DNA of 64,000 nucleotides from Mercenaria mercenaria (Eukaryota > Mollusca > Bivalvia > Venerida > Veneridae), in contig NC_069371.1 of assembly GCF_021730395.1 (NCBI RefSeq), forward strand, positions 73,376,001 through 73,440,000. Direction: 5' to 3'. Both the position numbers and the translations under genes were made by a program. Shown here piece by piece: positions 21,849 to 33,500 of this stretch. The notes under the pieces are model-generated. The model had not been told where the DNA came from. It saw only the letters and a program-made list of their open reading frames with translations, and did not search any database. Positions within the stretch are counted from its first letter, which is position 1. Each line of letters starts with the position of its first letter.

Positions 21849-24800
21849 CCACTGGCACCAGATCAGAAAGAAAATGCCTCCGTACGTGTTATACCCTACC
21901 CCTAGGTATTCTATAAGAACCATGGTCGTGAACGGGAAAATATACTAACCCATTTCAATCGCGTATTTCATACCTAAAACACGCAGTTCAGTAAATGTGT
22001 ACTATTGATATTAAACAAGCGATAATTTATCTTCCATCGTGCACCAGTCACATTGTCTCAATACTCTATATTGCAAAGATGCTCCATATATTTTATGCAT
22101 AAGTCAACTTTACAGAAAAAAACTTGCGTGAACTCCCCTAATGAACATCCGGTCTAGAGGTCACAGCAGTGTGCACATGTTAAACGAAATGTAAACAAAC
22201 TAAAACAGAATGCAATATATTCACAGTGTATAGACTCTCTGTACGCCCGAACGGAAGTCGCCAATAACTAGGCGTTCACTTTCGTTTTCAAATTTTTGGA
22301 AGCTGTCGGTAGTGAGTATTTTTATGTTTTTCTGTGGCTATTTGAAATAAATATTCTTGTTGTATATATTTTTCAATGTATGATAAATGTCTCTACAACA
22401 AACTGCCGTTTAACAGACATTAACACATGAAAATAAAACGTATTTTCATTCAAAACCTAGAAGGTCGAAGCAAAAGACGATGTATTCAGGCTAAAATGCC
22501 CATTATTTAGGAACTGCGAGTGAAATACGTGTCAGAACCGCTTCTGAATGTTAAATTATAAATTCATGCAAACGAGTTTATACCTACAAATATGAATTTA
22601 CAATCCTGAATAGTTTAAATATTGTTAAATTCAACATGCATATGAATTATACACTGAACGCCTAGTCGCAAATCTTTATAGAAAAACTGTCCCACTATTC
22701 GCCAAAACACTGTACGCCTATTCAATAACGAAATGACGAAGTGTTTGGGCTTGTATGCTCTATACACTGTACTTACTGAATTTATAAATATAAGTTTTGT
22801 ATTGTATTTTACTTGTGACAGTGAAACAGTATTTACTAGTCTGTTTCACCAACGATGTCCTTGTCTTGGACAGGAAATAGAATCTGTATACGAGTTTCCG
22901 TTAACATACGAGAAAAATATGTATTTATTCCGCTCAGCTTGACAGGACACTGTTTTTGCTTTTTTCTTTGTATTTTAGCTCGATTATTCGGGGAATAGCG
23001 GTGCTTTTCTACTAGCCCCGGCTTTGGTTAAAGTTAAGTTTTTTTGGCAGCCTTTTTTTTTGTCACATCTTTTTTTAACTTTTGCTTATACCTTACTGTA
23101 ACTTCACATAAACATTGTGCAAACAAAGCCTTTTCAGCTTGACTATTCGAAGAATAGTCAGCTATTCTACTCACCCTGGCGTCGGCGTCACACCTTGGTT
23201 AAGTTTTTGCATGCAAGTACATACAGCTATCATTTCAAGGCATATAGCTTTGAAACTTATTTTTTTCTTTTTCTAGATCAATTACCAACCTCACTGGGTC
23301 AAGTCCCATAACTCTGGCGTGTATTTTGGGCAAATTATGCCCCCTTTAAGACTTAGAAAATTCTGGTTAAAATTTTACATGCAAGTTACTATCTCCAAAA
23401 CTAATACAGTTATTGAATTGAAATTTCACAAGTGCCTTTGGGGTTATAAAACTAATTGATAGCAGCAAGTCCCATAACATGTTGGTCAAGTTATATCCGC
23501 TCTATATAGGAGCCAGGTCATTTTCCGCTTGTTCTGTAGCGATTACTGAAATAATTTTTAATGCAAACGAAAAAGAATTGGATACTAGCTTCGATCTGCT
23601 TGATTTTGACTGATATCAGCGGTTATTCGGAGCCGGATATTAAAATAAACAGAAATTACAAATAGCCGCGCCGACGGCAGCTGTTTCTTCTGTGAATTAT
23701 GATAAAGTCCACGTCATAAAGTCCGAACAAGTCTCTGAGATGCCGGAAATGGATCAAGCACTGAGTTGGGCCACTTAACGATTATATGAATGATGCGTTA
23801 GTGTAAACAATCTAGTCATTATTACAAAAAAATAATTTCAAACACAATGCAGGTTAGAGTTTATTAGTACGCATTTACTGCGACTGAGCCGTGCTAGACT
23901 AATTAATTTGATAATTACTTACTAATAAACACTAACCTTTACGAAAAGTGGATTCGAAATTGCAGTAATAACATATAAACTGGTCAGTGACTGTTACGAA
24001 AACGAAAGAAATTATAACTATTACTTTTTAACTGTCAGTTGTCATAAAACAAAGTCAAATTATGGAAATATATGAATGAAAAGAAGTTTTGAATAGGCGT
24101 TCAGTTTTTCGACTAAGCGTTCAGTCCGGATTTTAGAAATAGCGATTAGTGGGCCAGTAATGTATCGACTAGTGGGACAGTGTAATCGGCATATATGTCT
24201 CAGAAAAACACATTTTCCTGAAAACGCATTCGTTACCATAGAGCCATGCTAGTATTTATTGATGCGTAAGATATTTATCTACGAAGTAGCAAAGGTTTCA
24301 ATTCTTTGCAAAAGCTCAATATACATGTATTTCAAAGAATTGATAGTTTTATTACAAAATCGAACAAATACCCACACGTGATTTGACTTGAAATGAAGTA
24401 TATTAAGAGTTTTAATAGGCGTGTTTGGTATCTACGTAAACAGTAGCTCTTAAACAATATGTAGATAAAAAATACACTTACTTTATGCGATATTAACGAA
24501 ATAAACAACGAAAATCCAAGCCATTCGCGACAGCAAAAATTTGTGTTTTGATTTCTGAACGCCTAGTTTTTGGCGACTTCCGGTCGGGCGTACAGAGAAT
24601 CTATACACTGTGATATTCACAGTTTTACGATAAGACTCGAAATGATGAATGAAATCCATCTTGTATATGATTTTGAATTTGAAATCATACATTGGTATAC
24701 ATCTATTCTGTTTATTTAATTCATTTTGCACATTTATGCTGCATATAAACATTTTAGCGTACACGTGTAGTAAAATGACGACTGACATTCATTTCCACAT

Positions 24801-25132
24801 CAGCCAATCAGAGTGTGTCTGTAATCTAGAACGGAACTTCACCAGGGAAGTTCACGCAAGTTTTTTGTGTACCTTTGAAAAAACTGTAAACTACACGTTG
24901 TTTTTCTAAGATAAGAAGTACTGAAGAAATGTGACCGGTACACAACGGAAGATAAATTACCGCTTGTTTAATATCAATAGTACACATTTACTGAACTTCG
25001 TGTTTTAGGTATGAAATACGCGATTGAATGGGTTAGTATATTTTCCCGTTCACGACCATGGTTCTTATAGAATACCTAGGGGTAGGGTATAACACGTACG
25101 GAAGCGTTTTCTTTCTGATCTGGTGCCAGTGG
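21849..25132. mobile_element. 3.3-kb long-TIR DNA element, 6-bp target duplication TTAGAA
   Basis: The ends are inverted: CCACTGGCACCAGATCAGAA on the left and TTCTGATCTGGTGCCAGTGG on the right. TTAGAA directly flanks both ends (21843-21848 and 25133-25138). Arms match over several hundred bases with indels: CCTAGGTATTCTATAAGAAC, CATGGTCGTGAACGGGAAAA, CAAGCGATAATTTATCTTCC and the deeper block TCTCTGTACGCCCGAACGG at 22230 / 24580. Subterminal words GAACGCCTA(G) and GTCCCACTA recur inverted at about 22650-22720 and 24095-24185. The interior (23130-23640) carries TTCGAAGAATAGTC-type and GTCCCATAAC sequence resembling dispersed repeats. No transposase is visible, so it is non-autonomous. A 360-bp relative lies at 33517-33876. 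Superfamily not assigned. Confidence 0.8.
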
Positions 25133-25453
25133 TTAGAACTGTGCTTTGTGTATACATGTTTACACAATAGTCAGATTTAAAATTGCCCGAAGAAAAAGAA
25201 AAGAATTGCCTTTACGATCACAGGTGTCGACACGAAATCTTCATGTAAAGTTACCTTTACTATAATTTTGTTTTATGTAAACTATATGTTGATAAATGCT
25301 CCATTCCCTGTGAATTCTAAAATATCTAAAAAGATATATAGTGCATTTTATTTGACCTGGCGGGGCGGATTTCGCGACGGTCCATTACATTATTATACAG
25401 GACCACAATCAAAATAAGAGTTTTCTCTTTTTTGTGTAATCCTTGGTGACGGT

Positions 25454-26083
25454 GTGCCTGTCATGGCTATTTATAATTTCATGTATGCATTATGTTATTA
25501 TGTTGTATTTACTATTGCAGTCGATCAATCTCATCTTATTCCAACTAGAAACCTAAATTACTTAATCCCCATGTCTCACACTCAGTACTTTTCTAACTCC
25601 TACTTCCCATGGACCATCCGTCTCTGGAACTCCCTACCAACTTATGTTAAATCGAGCCCCAGTCTCGGTATCTTTAGAGAGAGGCTGGCGGTGGTCAGTA
25701 TGTAATTCTATTGCCTCTGCCCCATTTTAACTGTAGCATACTGTCTTCTTTAGCTTTTATTATTTTAACATTGATAATGCACGGAGGGGCACCTGGGGTC
25801 TTCCTCCACCATCAAAGCTGGAAAGTCGCCGTATGACCAAAAAATGTGTCGGTGCGACGTTAAACCCAACCAAAAAAAAAAAAAAAAAAAAAAAAAAATT
25901 AACATCGTAACATATCATTTCTTTAACAATTGTGGCTCTGACAGCGCCGCCCAGTGATAGTCGGAAATCGACGGTTGGGGGAAAGATGTAGATGTAGATG
26001 TACTATACATGTTGTTTTTAATTGTCCATGTATGTGCACTCCTTAACCGAAATAAATCTATCTATCTATCTATCTATCTATTG
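25454..26083 (+). mobile_element. 5'-truncated LINE, C-terminus of reverse transcriptase ORF and 3' UTR
   Basis: The frame 25454-25708 encodes HLIPTRNLNYLIPMSHTQYF then SNSYFPWTIRLWNSLP and SPSLGIFRERL, the usual C-terminal signature of non-LTR retrotransposon ORF2 (CR1/L2/Jockey-like). After the stop comes a 3' UTR interrupted by a SINE, then GCACTCCTTAACCGAAATAA and a terminal (TATC)n run at about 26057-26081, a typical LINE tail. Only the last 85 or so codons remain. Confidence 0.8.
25774..25898 (+). mobile_element. SINE copy with poly(A) tail inserted in the LINE 3' UTR
   Basis: Contains GCACGGAGGGGCACCTGGGG, CTGGAAAGTCGCCGTATGAC and GTCGGTGCGACGTTAAACCC, then a poly(A) tail of about 27. 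Direct repeats TTAACATTG (25765-25773) and TTAACATCG (25899-25907) flank it, as expected for target-primed retroposition. 5'-truncated; no tRNA head seen. Confidence 0.8.
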
Positions 26084-26256
26084 TGCAGGGTATGTAGTAC
26101 ATGTAACCAATGTAGCGTTGAATTTTAGTCGTTGGTTACCGAAGATTACGGAATTAAGCAATGATATTGCTCTACCTATTTTGCTCGTTTTTTGAAATTA
26201 CCATTATTTGCATAAGTCAGAGATTAACTCCGCCCCGCCAGGTCGAATAAAACGCA

Positions 26257-28249
26257 CAATACCTCGGTAAAACCTCATTATCTGTTACGAAAAGGGTCTG
26301 AAAAATAAAAAAGATAATCAATTTCATATTGAATATCATCGCTTGACTTCTGATGTAAATCGGTGGTCCATAGTTTGTGCCATTGACTGGTCTATATTGT
26401 TCAATAATAAAACTGATGGGATAAAGTCAAAAGTTAAAAAAAAAATACCCCCCAAAAAAAGAAGAATAAAACTAATGTGCATGGATTGATAATGAAACAT
26501 TCAGAAGTGGTACACTAAAATACATACAACAAGACTATTTATTTCAAATAGCCAGAGAAAAACATAAAAATACTTACTACCGACAGCTTCCAAAAATTGG
26601 AAAAACTAAAGTGAACGCCTAGTTTTCTGCGACTTCCATTCGGGTGTATACAGACAGAGGATCCGTATACTCTGAGACAGTTACTAGATCCACAGTCGCG
26701 ATATTTTCAGGATAATGAGAGAAATTATTATCGAAACTGCATTAAAAAAATTTTGTTAACAAAAATTACAAATGGCGTGCTGATTTTCATATTTATCTGA
26801 AGCATTTTGTTTCCTGAAAAGAAATCGGGCATTTTATCATTCAAAACTGTGTGCATTTAATTTTTCGCCGCATAGCAACATATTCATGAAAAAAAAAATA
26901 AATAAATAAAAATTTAATGTCTCTAAAATTTGCCCGATGCTAAGTGAAATCGATCCAGAGATGAACCTTTGTAAAAATATATATTTTTGATAAACTTACA
27001 AAGAAATAGTTTTACGACAAAATTATGGTATAATATATAAAATAATACTATTTATTTTAAAGCTGTTAGATATGAAATAGAATGCACAATTTGGTTGATA
27101 AATTAAGATATATTTCACAAACGATGTTATGGACACATATACTCACTTCATATTTTTGTAAGTAACCTTATATTCACTTGTAAAAGTTTTTGCCATTTCT
27201 AATGATTTAATTTGAAAAGAAATCATTCATCATAATTATATAGAATACCCACGGGGGCTGGTGGGGTACGGGAGGGGATTTATTGACTAAATCACAGACT
27301 GAAAGGATTTAAGAGAATTCTTTCGTCGCTAGGCAACACAATTTTGTCTATAAAATTTAAGAAGTACTCTTGCAAATGTATTAAAACGAGGACAGTTAGT
27401 CGATATGCATTTCATGAAATATTTATCTAATAATGTAATAATAATTGTTGCTTTATGTAGGAAAGACCTATTGAAAGAAACTCGTACTAGAGGTCATTGT
27501 TGACCAAGAAAATTATTTAGATGAAATTAGAATTAACCAACAGCGCTATTTATACTATCTGACCAATTAAATTATTTAATAGTATAGAATAGTACATGTA
27601 AGTAATTAATAACTAATAATTAGTAATGTCTTTTCATTGGTATGGAAGAAAATATTCATTCTTTTACGTCTTTAGATAAAAGTTTCCTCTACGATCATAT
27701 ATGTCTTTTATTTGTTATTACTGGAATTCTTCTCATGTTTATGTATAACATGCATACTAATAAATTGAAATAAACTTGGAATCTTTGACTTTTTCCTTTA
27801 ACGACGAATGCTTATTATTACAAATCCAGTACTAAAACTAATTGAATTAATTAAGGATATTAGAATTCAAAACAATTTAATCAGACATGAAACAACGACT
27901 TTTAATAGCGACCAGAAAAGGAACTCTTAAAGGAAGAGTAAAGTTACAACAATCATTGTTATAAAGAGATAATGTCATACATTACGCATGGGAAGAGAGT
28001 CACTAAATGTCAGAACTCCTACCAGAAGCGACATGCTATTTGGCAGGTGCGCAATGCTCTCTAATTAGATATTGTAATCAGAAACCGTGGAATTTTGCGT
28101 TGGCGATTTCAAAATTCGTATAAATGCAAGTCACTGGAAGACAATATAATTAAGGTAGAGGGAAACGATGTTCATCGTCACGTTCATTTTAATTTGCATT
28201 TAGGAACACTCGCAAACTTTCAGGAGGCGGTGCCGAACGAGTTCTGCTG
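26257..28249. other. AT-rich intergenic stretch with one transposon fragment
   Basis: 26535-26665 is a reverse-complement fragment matching 22215-22340 of the 3.3-kb element (TACTACCGACAGCTTCC, GTGAACGCCTAG, CGACTTCCATTCGGG). The rest is AT-rich with no recognisable gene. Confidence 0.5.
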
Positions 28250-28798
28250 TTAGGACCATGTCGTATATTGTCTATTGCGCTTTGAGGTCGTCTCATGACA
28301 ATGCGACATGATATTATTAAAATGTCATTTCGCATTGTCAAGCGTCGCTTCGCGTTGTCGCGTGTCGCGTCGCGTTGTCGTGTGTCACTTTTCCGGCACA
28401 GTCACGACGCAAGACATTTCAAGACGACAATGCGAAATATTGCTTCAGATTGTCGTTGTCGCGTGTCTTTCGCGTTGTTGCGCGTCTCGAGCAGCAAAAA
28501 TGGCAGACTGCGACGCTCAACAATGCGAAATGACATTGCGATAATGCGATGCGTCAATGCGACATGACACTCGACAATGCGACGCGACAATGCGAAATAT
28601 CGCGCTTTTTAAAGGCGATAATGTGACACGACACTACGATATCATTGCCATGTGTCGTGTCGCACTGTCGCAATGTCGCGTCGCATTGTCATGTGTCATG
28701 TCACGTTGTCGCGATATAGTGTCACATTGTCACGATGTCATGTCGAATTGTCGTGCGTCGACCTCAAATCGCAAGGGCGACATACAACATGGTCCTAA
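28250..28798. mobile_element. TIR element filled with CGCATTGTCGCGTGTC repeats
   Basis: Inverted termini of about 43 bp: TTAGGACCATGTCGTATATT on the left, ACATACAACATGGTCCTAA on the right, with inner (T)GAGGTCG / CGACCTCAAA. Between them short words GACAATGCGACA, CGCATTGTC and GTCGCGTGTCGCGTCGC repeat dozens of times in both orientations, giving open frames in several phases that are not genes. Confidence 0.75.
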
Positions 28799-28889
28799 CA
28801 GGATTCCGTATTTTGTATTACTTTTATTTCCATATCAAATTCGTCACAATCATTACTCATGTGTGGAAGTAGACTGACTTTATACATTT

Positions 28890-29856
28890 CACGGGTGGTA
28901 AACGCGCAATCCAATTCCCGTCGGGAATACGCTTAAAATGGGTTGCGCAACGTCCGGTGCTGGTGTTGCGCGTAAAAAAAGACGAAATTGAGGTATGTGA
29001 AGTTATGATTTTGCTTAGTATGAGACAAGAATAAATTTTCTCAAAAAAGCAAAATGCTATTCGACACAGATATGATAATACATAATATGTGTAAAATATC
29101 TGGTTTATAATTTATGATTCGGCTCTATTATCACAAAAACTCTGGCGACACGAAACGTAAAAAAAGTATGAAATCAACAAAAATGGAAGTTTCTGACCTC
29201 ATATGCCTAATCTGAGGACACGTGATGCTTTTTATGATAACTCAACTGTTATAAAGTAACGGATATCAAAATTATTTGTTTCAAATCCTGCTTACGGGGA
29301 CATAATTGACAAAACAATCATCGGGAATGGGGTTGCGCACCGGGAATGGAGTTGCTCGTATACATCATAATGTATATAATGTATAGGCGCAACTCCATTC
29401 CCGGGGCGCAACCCCATTCCCGATTATTGTTTTGCCAATCTTTCCCCCAAAAGCAACATTTCATTCAAGTGTATGTAATATTCATGACTGTTTTACACGT
29501 GTTTGATCATTCGAAGCGTCACATTTCCAGAAAGAAGGCATAAGAGTTAGAAAATTTGCATTTTTCATGATTCCATGCTTTTTTGACAGCTCGAGCCAGC
29601 AGAGTTTTCGTGATAACAGAGCTGATTCTTAAATTAATAAATTGGTATTTCACACATATGATCTTTATTCATGTTTGTGTCGAATAGCATTTTGCTTTTT
29701 TTCGAAAGCACTCGTAAATGTGTCATTATTTACAAAAACAAAAACCCACCTACCTCGATTTTGTATATATTGATGCGCAACACTAGCACCGGAAGTCGCG
29801 CAACCCATTTTTAGCGTATTCCCAGTGGGAATTGGATTGCGCGTTTACCACCCGTG
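28890..29856. mobile_element. 967-bp foldback element, TSD CATTT
   Basis: The whole element is one inverted repeat. The ends CACGGGTGGTAAACGCGCAA and TTGCGCGTTTACCACCCGTG match exactly, inner pairs include CAAAATGCTATTCGACACA / TGTGTCGAATAGCATTTTG, and the centre (about 29310-29430) holds ATCGGGAATGGGGTTGCGC and its inverse twice. CATTT directly flanks both ends. No coding capacity. Confidence 0.85.
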
Positions 29857-30546
29857 CATTTTATCCTTTGTGAAGTCGTCACTGAGGACCTTCGCATCGC
29901 CAAGAGATTGAATCCGAAATATCTGCTGCTTTACCTATAGAGCTAGCAGTCAAGTGTGAAAGCAGATCTGGGGTAATTAAAGTTTATTTGTAATTGACAG
30001 CCAGTCATACGTCGACTCAGTTTATTGGTCAAAGAATAACACACAAAAAAACAACCTTCAGCCCGTTCTTCTACAAGCTAGAGAGATTTCTCTCACGACG
30101 AGATTCAAAACCAAGTGCGGCACCAAAGTGGCGGGGGCAAATTAAGTTAAATTTATCGGCAACACACGGTGCCAGACATTTTAAACTGCACGGTTTTTGG
30201 AAGGCGAAATGCTAAGAAATGAGACTAAGGTAGGTGGAAGCCTTAAGTGCCATAGAAAAAATATAAACAAATTTAATAGCATAATGCAGTGACAGACTTT
30301 TATTTAGTTCAACGTTTTTTACAAAGATAAAAACTGAGGATATAAAATGATATTGGTGACACGATTTCAAATGTAAGTTTACCGTTTATCTACCCAGAAA
30401 AATACAGCTTATGAATCCTATTCACAAGAATGCACCGAATAACATCAATAACACAGCCTCACAACAAGCATTAACCTGTTGACACGACGGTCTAGCAACC
30501 TTCAATGTCAACATAAACAACATGACCCTCAAAGCATGCACCAAAT
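29857..30546. other. 3' flank of the kringle gene
   Basis: No gene recognised. On the minus strand this is the likely 3' UTR and downstream region of the kringle gene; short frames near 29994 and 30422 have no support. Confidence 0.4.
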
Positions 30547-33500
30547 CTATAGGTGTGGTAGTCCAACAAACTTCACTACTGAAAACACTGCTACCAATAC
30601 AGCACATGCTTGTTTTCCAGCAGTTTTGGCACCTGTCGACAGTTGAATTGTCGTACTTTCTACAGGTCTTGTATCACGCAACGGAGTTGTGCTTTGGTTC
30701 AAAGTTTCATCTGGCATGTTTGATATTGTAGACGTGTCTGTTGTAGTGGTTGCCTGGACTGGTACCGGATCTATTGGAGATACGGCATCACACTGTGGTA
30801 TATCACAACTATCTTCCGGTATGTCCTCGTTCATTGTGTAACACCAGAGGCCACGGTCTTCATAATCTGTGAATAATTAACATATGTATTTAAAACAATA
30901 GTCACGTCATGGAGTCAAATTTAAAAGAAAAAATATTACCCTGAGGACCAGTGGAATATAAAATATTCTAACAAGACCCACACTTGTGTGTTTTTATACA
31001 ACAGTTCATTTTTCGGACGTCATAGTTATTACGTCAGAGTCAAACGGCATAGCGGCCCGCTGGAAAAGAAACCAACGGGAAACAGGCAAATATTTAATGA
31101 ATGTCGTCAAGGATGTACTTTAAAATCCTTGTTAACGCGATACAATCGAAATAATATTTCTCATTAAGTGATTTGGTCTCGAATAAAATAATTGTTTGTC
31201 GTTCAGATGCGTATTATTATATCACTTGGGCTGCACCCTCGTGGTATGATTCTTTCGCATCTGAATCCCAAACAATGATTTAGTTCAGCGACAAACCACA
31301 AAATGAGATATATTATTTCTCAAAAAATATCACAAATAGCATGTTTTAATATATACAAAATATTGTAGCGTCGCGCATACTTATTATCGACAGCTGTATC
31401 ATGACAAGAGGATATTCTTTGGTCTGTAGCTGCGGTCACGAGTTGCCATCGCGATTGGGGTAAAATCTAGCTGGCTAGCATAAAGTTAATGGTTCTGCGC
31501 TGGTGATAGTTAAAGCTTGAACTAATCAGTCCTCGCTAGGCACTTTGGATCTTCCTTGAAAGTCGTCTTATGTATCAGGGTATTTTTAAATCAAGTTAAC
31601 ATTCAACATTTAGTACTAGTATTTTTACACAATTTCTTACGAAAATTAGGTTTTCCATATTTTTATACGTTTTAGCTTATATCATCAAACTAACAATAAG
31701 GGTATTGTTTATTTTCATCACAACTTAGAACATAATTCATATCACATCATAGTTCTTTATCACATGTTTGACGTCACGGGATTGAAATAAAGCCATTACA
31801 TAAATTTGGTATTACAAGTGTTGTAAAGCTTTGACGCTGACATTGTTTGAAATAAAGGAGACGTTGGTCAAATTGAACTGGTCTATAATAGGTAAAGAAA
31901 TAGGAAATTTTGATGCCTCAGCAGGAAAACCTAACATGTGATAAAAAGAATAATACATTTATGTCTCTCCACAATGATTTCTTTTTTTAAATTCGTAAAA
32001 TGCTCGGCAGAGCCTCGCATTTTATTATATCATTCAACTCGTTTAATAAATTCAATGTAGAAAGACACTCCTGTAATATCCTCTCTTTGTAAATACTCAC
32101 TTGATGTATGTCTACAATAATTGTAAGCATCTACAACTGTGTCATCAGGGAAGAGAGAATCTTCATTTTCTAGACTGGTTTCCACCCAAGGCTTACACCT
32201 TCTACCACTTGCTGTCATTGACCAGGTACCAGTATAGTTATATGAGTCACCACTGTAGCAGTCTGAGGAAATATTTTATGAAACTTACTTTTTACGATTT
32301 TATCAATATTTATTCCATCTCATAAAATACAGATGTATTTCTAGAGGTCTGTTTAATACGGATATTATTATATTCATGCTGATATAATTGGGTTATTATA
32401 ATTATTATAATAGGAGCTCGATCTGGGATGCTGTATTCGGCACGAGTGGATTTTGCCAGATCGGATCTCACGAGGCGCGCAAGCGCCGAGTGTGATCCGA
32501 CCTTGCAAAATCCACGAGAGCCGAATACAAACTCCCGGATCTAGCTACTGTTATAATGACCCTTTTCTATATCTCTACCTTTTTGTTTGCTGTTTTGTTA
32601 TTGAACGAAATCTTCTATGTTTATGCGCGCTATTTATAGATCTGTGTCAGGTCATGCATATTAATGAAAGTAGTCCGGGAGCATACAATACGGAAGGTAC
32701 AATAAGGAATTTAAAAGGTACAATACGGATTTTATTCTGCCTGTTCATATTTAATTGTTAAATACAAGCCGTCTTTTTACTGAATTTATATAGGTACATG
32801 TGTATTTAATAAAACAGTAGCTCGATCTGGGATGCTGTATTCGGCTCGAGTGGATTTTTGCCAGATCGGATCTCACGAGGAGCGCAAGCGCAAAATCCAA
32901 GAGAGTCGAATACAAAATCCCAGATCTAGCTACTGTTAATAATGACCCACCCTTTTATTATATACCTCTACCTTTTTGTTTGCTGTTTTGTTATTGAACG
33001 AAATCTTCAATGTTTATCGATTTTTAAATGAAACTATGTGAAATTTTTATGTGCATTGTTTATAGATCTGTGTCAGGTCATGCATATTAATGAAAGTAGT
33101 CCGTTTTTTTACAGAATTTATATAGGTATATAATAAGATTTTGCATGGTTCGTAAGGTTACAAGATAATGACTCAGAAAATACAATATTTCGACGGAGAA
33201 AATTGTCTCTAACGTAGAAGCATTTACAGGCTTATTCAAGATTGCTTGGTATATATTTCGCAGGAATTGTCAAACCGGATGTACACATAAAATATTAAAA
33301 ATGTGGTGGAAATTCGTGATATGTGTACGCAGATGATTTTCCTATAGTTTCATGTGATATGATTAGTTGTCATCATTATGCAAGGGGAAATTTTCCATTT
33401 TTACATACAAGTTATGTTACATATTTTTTTTTCTACAAAAGAAAACAGTGTGTATAAACATGGTAGTATATACTTGCTTTTGCTTCTATCAGAATATCCA

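Larger units (their letters stand above)
25341..26256. mobile_element. TIR element containing a nested LINE and SINE
   Basis: Terminal inverted repeat of about 30 bp: left GTGCATTTTATTTGACCTGG then CGGGGCGGA, right TCCGCCCCGCCAGGTC then GAATAAAACGCAC. Most of the interior is the LINE fragment at 25454-26083. Target duplication not clear. Confidence 0.65.

Noticed and set aside
28295-28877. Several overlapping Arg/Cys/Ser-rich frames on both strands
   Set aside because: They come from the short CG-rich repeats of a TIR element that lacks stops in many phases.
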